Below are positions 61,964-64,000 of a stretch of 64,000 bases of DNA, piece after piece; within the stretch, counting starts at the first letter, position 1, and each line of letters opens with the position of its first letter. The DNA is from Amycolatopsis endophytica (GTDB taxonomy: Bacteria > Actinomycetota > Actinomycetes > Mycobacteriales > Pseudonocardiaceae). The stretch is from the NCBI RefSeq assembly GCF_013410405.1, contig NZ_JACCFK010000001.1, positions 4,030,001 through 4,094,000 of the forward strand. Direction: 5' to 3'. The notes below the pieces were generated by a model. It did not search any database. It was not told where the DNA came from and saw nothing but the letters and a program-made list of their open reading frames with translations. A program made the position numbers and the translations under genes.

Positions 61964-64000
61964 ATGCCCGAGAATCCCGATACCCACGTCTACCGCACCT
62001 ACGACAAGGTCCTGGGTGGGACGCCTTCGGCTCGGCGGGCGGGTGGCAAGGTCAACGACTGGTGGCCGGAGCGGGTCGATCTGGCGGCATTGCGCCGGAA
62101 CCCGCCCGCGGGCGACCCGCTCGGCGCGGACTTCGACTACGCCGAACAGTTCAAGACGGTGGATCTCGAGGAACTGGCGCGTGACGTCGACGAGGTGCTG
62201 ACGACTTCGCAGGACTGGTGGCCCGCCGACTTCGGGCACTACGGCCCCCTGGTGCTGCGCATGGCCTGGCACGCCGCGGGGACCTACCGGGTCTTCGACG
62301 GGCGAGGCGGTGCCAGTGCCGGGATGCAACGGTTCGCCCCGTTGAACAGCTGGCCGGACAACCGCAACCTGGACAAGGCCCGCCGGTTGCTCTGGCCGGT
62401 GAAACAGAAGTACGGCCGCCGGATCTCCTGGGCGGACCTGATGGTCTTCGCGGGCAACCGGGCACTGGAGTCGATGGGTTTCCGGACCTTCGGGTTCGGT
62501 GGCGGCCGCACGGACGTGTGGGAGCCCGACGAGACGTACTGGGGCCCGGAGAGCAAGTGGCTGGCCGAGGACCGGTACAGCGGCCTGCGCGAGCTCGACG
62601 AGCCGCTGGCGGCCACCGAGATGGGGCTGATCTACGTCGACCCGCAGGGCCCGGCCACCAACCCCGACCCGGTGCTCGCGGCCCGCGACATCCGCGAGAC
62701 CTTCAAGCGGATGGGGCTCGACGACGAGGAAACGGTGGCGCTCATCGGGGGTGGTCACACTTTCGGCAAGACCCACGGCGTGGCGGACCCGAACCTGACC
62801 GGCGGCCCCGAGCCCGAGGCAGCGCCGCTCACCGCGCAGGGCCTGGGCTGGCTCGGCGGGCAGGGCGCGGGCAACGCGAGGGACACGGTCACCAGTGGGC
62901 TGGAAGGCATGTGGACACGCACCCCCGTCCGGTGGGACCACACGTTCTTCGAAACGCTGTACGAGTACAAGTGGGACGTCGAGCTCAGCCCGGCCGGACT
63001 GTGGCAGTGGATCCCGAGCGACGGCCAGGGCGAAGGCACCGTGCCCGACCCCTTCGAGCCGGACGTGAAACACCACCCGGTCATGCTCACCACCGACCTG
63101 TCGTTGCAGGAGGACCGGCGCTACGACGCGATCGCGCGGCGGTTCCTGGAGCACCCGGACCAGTTCGAGGACGCCTTCGCGCGGGCCTGGTTCAAGCTGA
63201 CCCACCTCGACATGGGCCCGATCGAGCGTTACCTCGGCCCGCTCGTCCCGGCCGAACGGCTGATCTGGCAGGACCCGGTGCCCGAACGCGACCACGAACT
63301 CGTGGACGGGGACGACGTCGCCGCACTCAAGCGCGAGATACTCGAATCGGGCCTGACGGTCGCACAGCTCGTCGCCACGGCGTGGGCGTCGGCTTCGACG
63401 TACCGCGACAGCGACAAGCGTGGCGGGGCCAACGGGGCGCGGATCCGGCTCGAACCGCAGCGCGGCTGGCCGGTCAACGAACCCGAGCAGCTCGGCGTCG
63501 TGCTGCCCGCGCTGGAGGCGATCCAGAAGCGGTTCAACGCCGCACAGCAGGGGGACAAACGGATCTCGATGGCCGACCTGATCGTGCTCGGCGGGTGTGC
63601 CGCGGTGGAACACGCCGCGGCCGCCGCCGGCCACGAGGTCGGTGTTCCGTTCCGCCCCGGGCGCACCGACGCGACCCAGGAATGGACCGACGTCGAGTGG
63701 TTCGGCTCGTTGCAGCCCGTCGCGGACGGCTTCCGGAACTACCTGGGCAACGGCTTCCGGATGCCGCCGGAGCACCTGCTGGTCGACCGGGCGAGTCTGC
63801 TGACCCTGACCGCGCCCGAGATGACCGTGCTGCTCGGCGGGCTGCGGGTGCTCGGAGCCAACTTCCGGCGGTCCCCGTCGGGTGTGCTGACCTCGGCACC
63901 GGGGACGTTGACGAACGACTTCTTCGTCAACCTGCTGGACATGGCGACGCAGTGGGTGCCGAGGCGGGGCGGCCACATCTGGACGACGACCTACGAGGGC
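61964..64000 (+). CDS. katG: Catalase-peroxidase KatG (3' end beyond window)
   Basis: At least 679 residues are present; the usual length is about 740, so only the last part is cut off by the window edge. Distal heme pocket [12 protein letters not shown], proximal histidine in [11 protein letters not shown], and the Met and Tyr of the Met-Tyr-Trp adduct ([21 protein letters not shown]) are all there. ATG at 61964 has GGGAGGA upstream. The N-terminal 35 residues differ from common KatGs. Confidence 0.96.
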   Translation, partial: MPENPDTHVYRTYDKVLGGTPSARRAGGKVNDWWPERVDLAALRRNPPAGDPLGADFDYAEQFKTVDLEELARDVDEVLTTSQDWWPADFGHYGPLVLRMAWHAAGTYRVFDGRGGASAGMQRFAPLNSWPDNRNLDKARRLLWPVKQKYGRRISWADLMVFAGNRALESMGFRTFGFGGGRTDVWEPDETYWGPESKWLAEDRYSGLRELDEPLAATEMGLIYVDPQGPATNPDPVLAARDIRETFKRMGLDDEETVALIGGGHTFGKTHGVADPNLTGGPEPEAAPLTAQGLGWLGGQGAGNARDTVTSGLEGMWTRTPVRWDHTFFETLYEYKWDVELSPAGLWQWIPSDGQGEGTVPDPFEPDVKHHPVMLTTDLSLQEDRRYDAIARRFLEHPDQFEDAFARAWFKLTHLDMGPIERYLGPLVPAERLIWQDPVPERDHELVDGDDVAALKREILESGLTVAQLVATAWASASTYRDSDKRGGANGARIRLEPQRGWPVNEPEQLGVVLPALEAIQKRFNAAQQGDKRISMADLIVLGGCAAVEHAAAAAGHEVGVPFRPGRTDATQEWTDVEWFGSLQPVADGFRNYLGNGFRMPPEHLLVDRASLLTLTAPEMTVLLGGLRVLGANFRRSPSGVLTSAPGTLTNDFFVNLLDMATQWVPRRGGHIWTTTYEG

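Overview
The window reads as chromosome of a high-GC actinomycete of the Pseudonocardiaceae, most likely Amycolatopsis-like. The grounds are very high third-position GC, frequent GTG starts, ATGA/GTGA gene overlaps, an actinobacterial heme branch (hemE, hemY/cgoX, hemQ), F420/LLM oxidoreductases, a dedicated polymerase and ligase for non-homologous end joining, an IdeR/DmdR-type iron box, and ribulose-monophosphate and PQQ genes of the kind found in methylotrophic Amycolatopsis. The species is inferred; no 16S gene is present.

0-24 kb is ordinary core chromosome. It holds DUF3000, the heme operon with a CoA-transferase attached, msrB, a Ser/Thr kinase with no canonical start codon, a VTT membrane protein, a LigD-type polymerase, an LLM oxidoreductase, a GT87 mannosyltransferase, a secreted hydrolase, a LigC-type ligase overlapping a RibD-like reductase, zapE, PAP2, DUF2252, rocD, an S9 peptidase and a second LLM enzyme.

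24.5-30.4 kb is an iron-regulated, NRPS-independent siderophore operon: iron box, PLP decarboxylase, N-hydroxylase, IucA/IucC synthetase, then a glutamine-synthetase-like ligase. No DesC-type acyltransferase is present, so the last gene may do that step in a new way. A second GT87 enzyme follows, convergent.

31.8-48.0 kb is bounded and divided by copies of the 3' half of tRNA-Pro(GGG). The intact tRNA is at 47938-48011, and same-orientation copies lie at 31825 and 43704. The 31.9-43.5 kb segment is a catabolic cluster: an MFS importer, VOC, SDR, a BKACE fused to an unassigned domain, a free copy of that domain, a second BKACE, an IlvD/Edd dehydratase, an SDR, an IclR regulator, an acylating aldehyde dehydrogenase and a 4-hydroxy-2-oxovalerate aldolase. 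Beside it is an MBL hydrolase followed by a dhaK gene cut short at the tRNA-like junction. The 43.7-47.9 kb segment has a hydrolase with twin operators, a TetR gene and about 2 kb of decayed DNA.

48.4-64 kb is a C1/PQQ region: an acetate-type permease, hxlA (RuMP formaldehyde fixation), pqqB-C-D-E with an M1 aminopeptidase, a LysR regulator, class I fructose-bisphosphate aldolase, a GlpX-like protein with altered metal ligands, rpiB, a detached pqqA, an MntP-type pump, and katG running off the end. HxlA fixes formaldehyde; the aldolase, RpiB and possibly GlpX belong to the regeneration arm of the cycle; PqqA-E make the PQQ cofactor.

The best candidates for something new are the siderophore operon with a glutamine-synthetase-like ligase, the BKACE/unassigned-domain cluster, and the PQQ locus with its distant pqqA and linked M1 peptidase.
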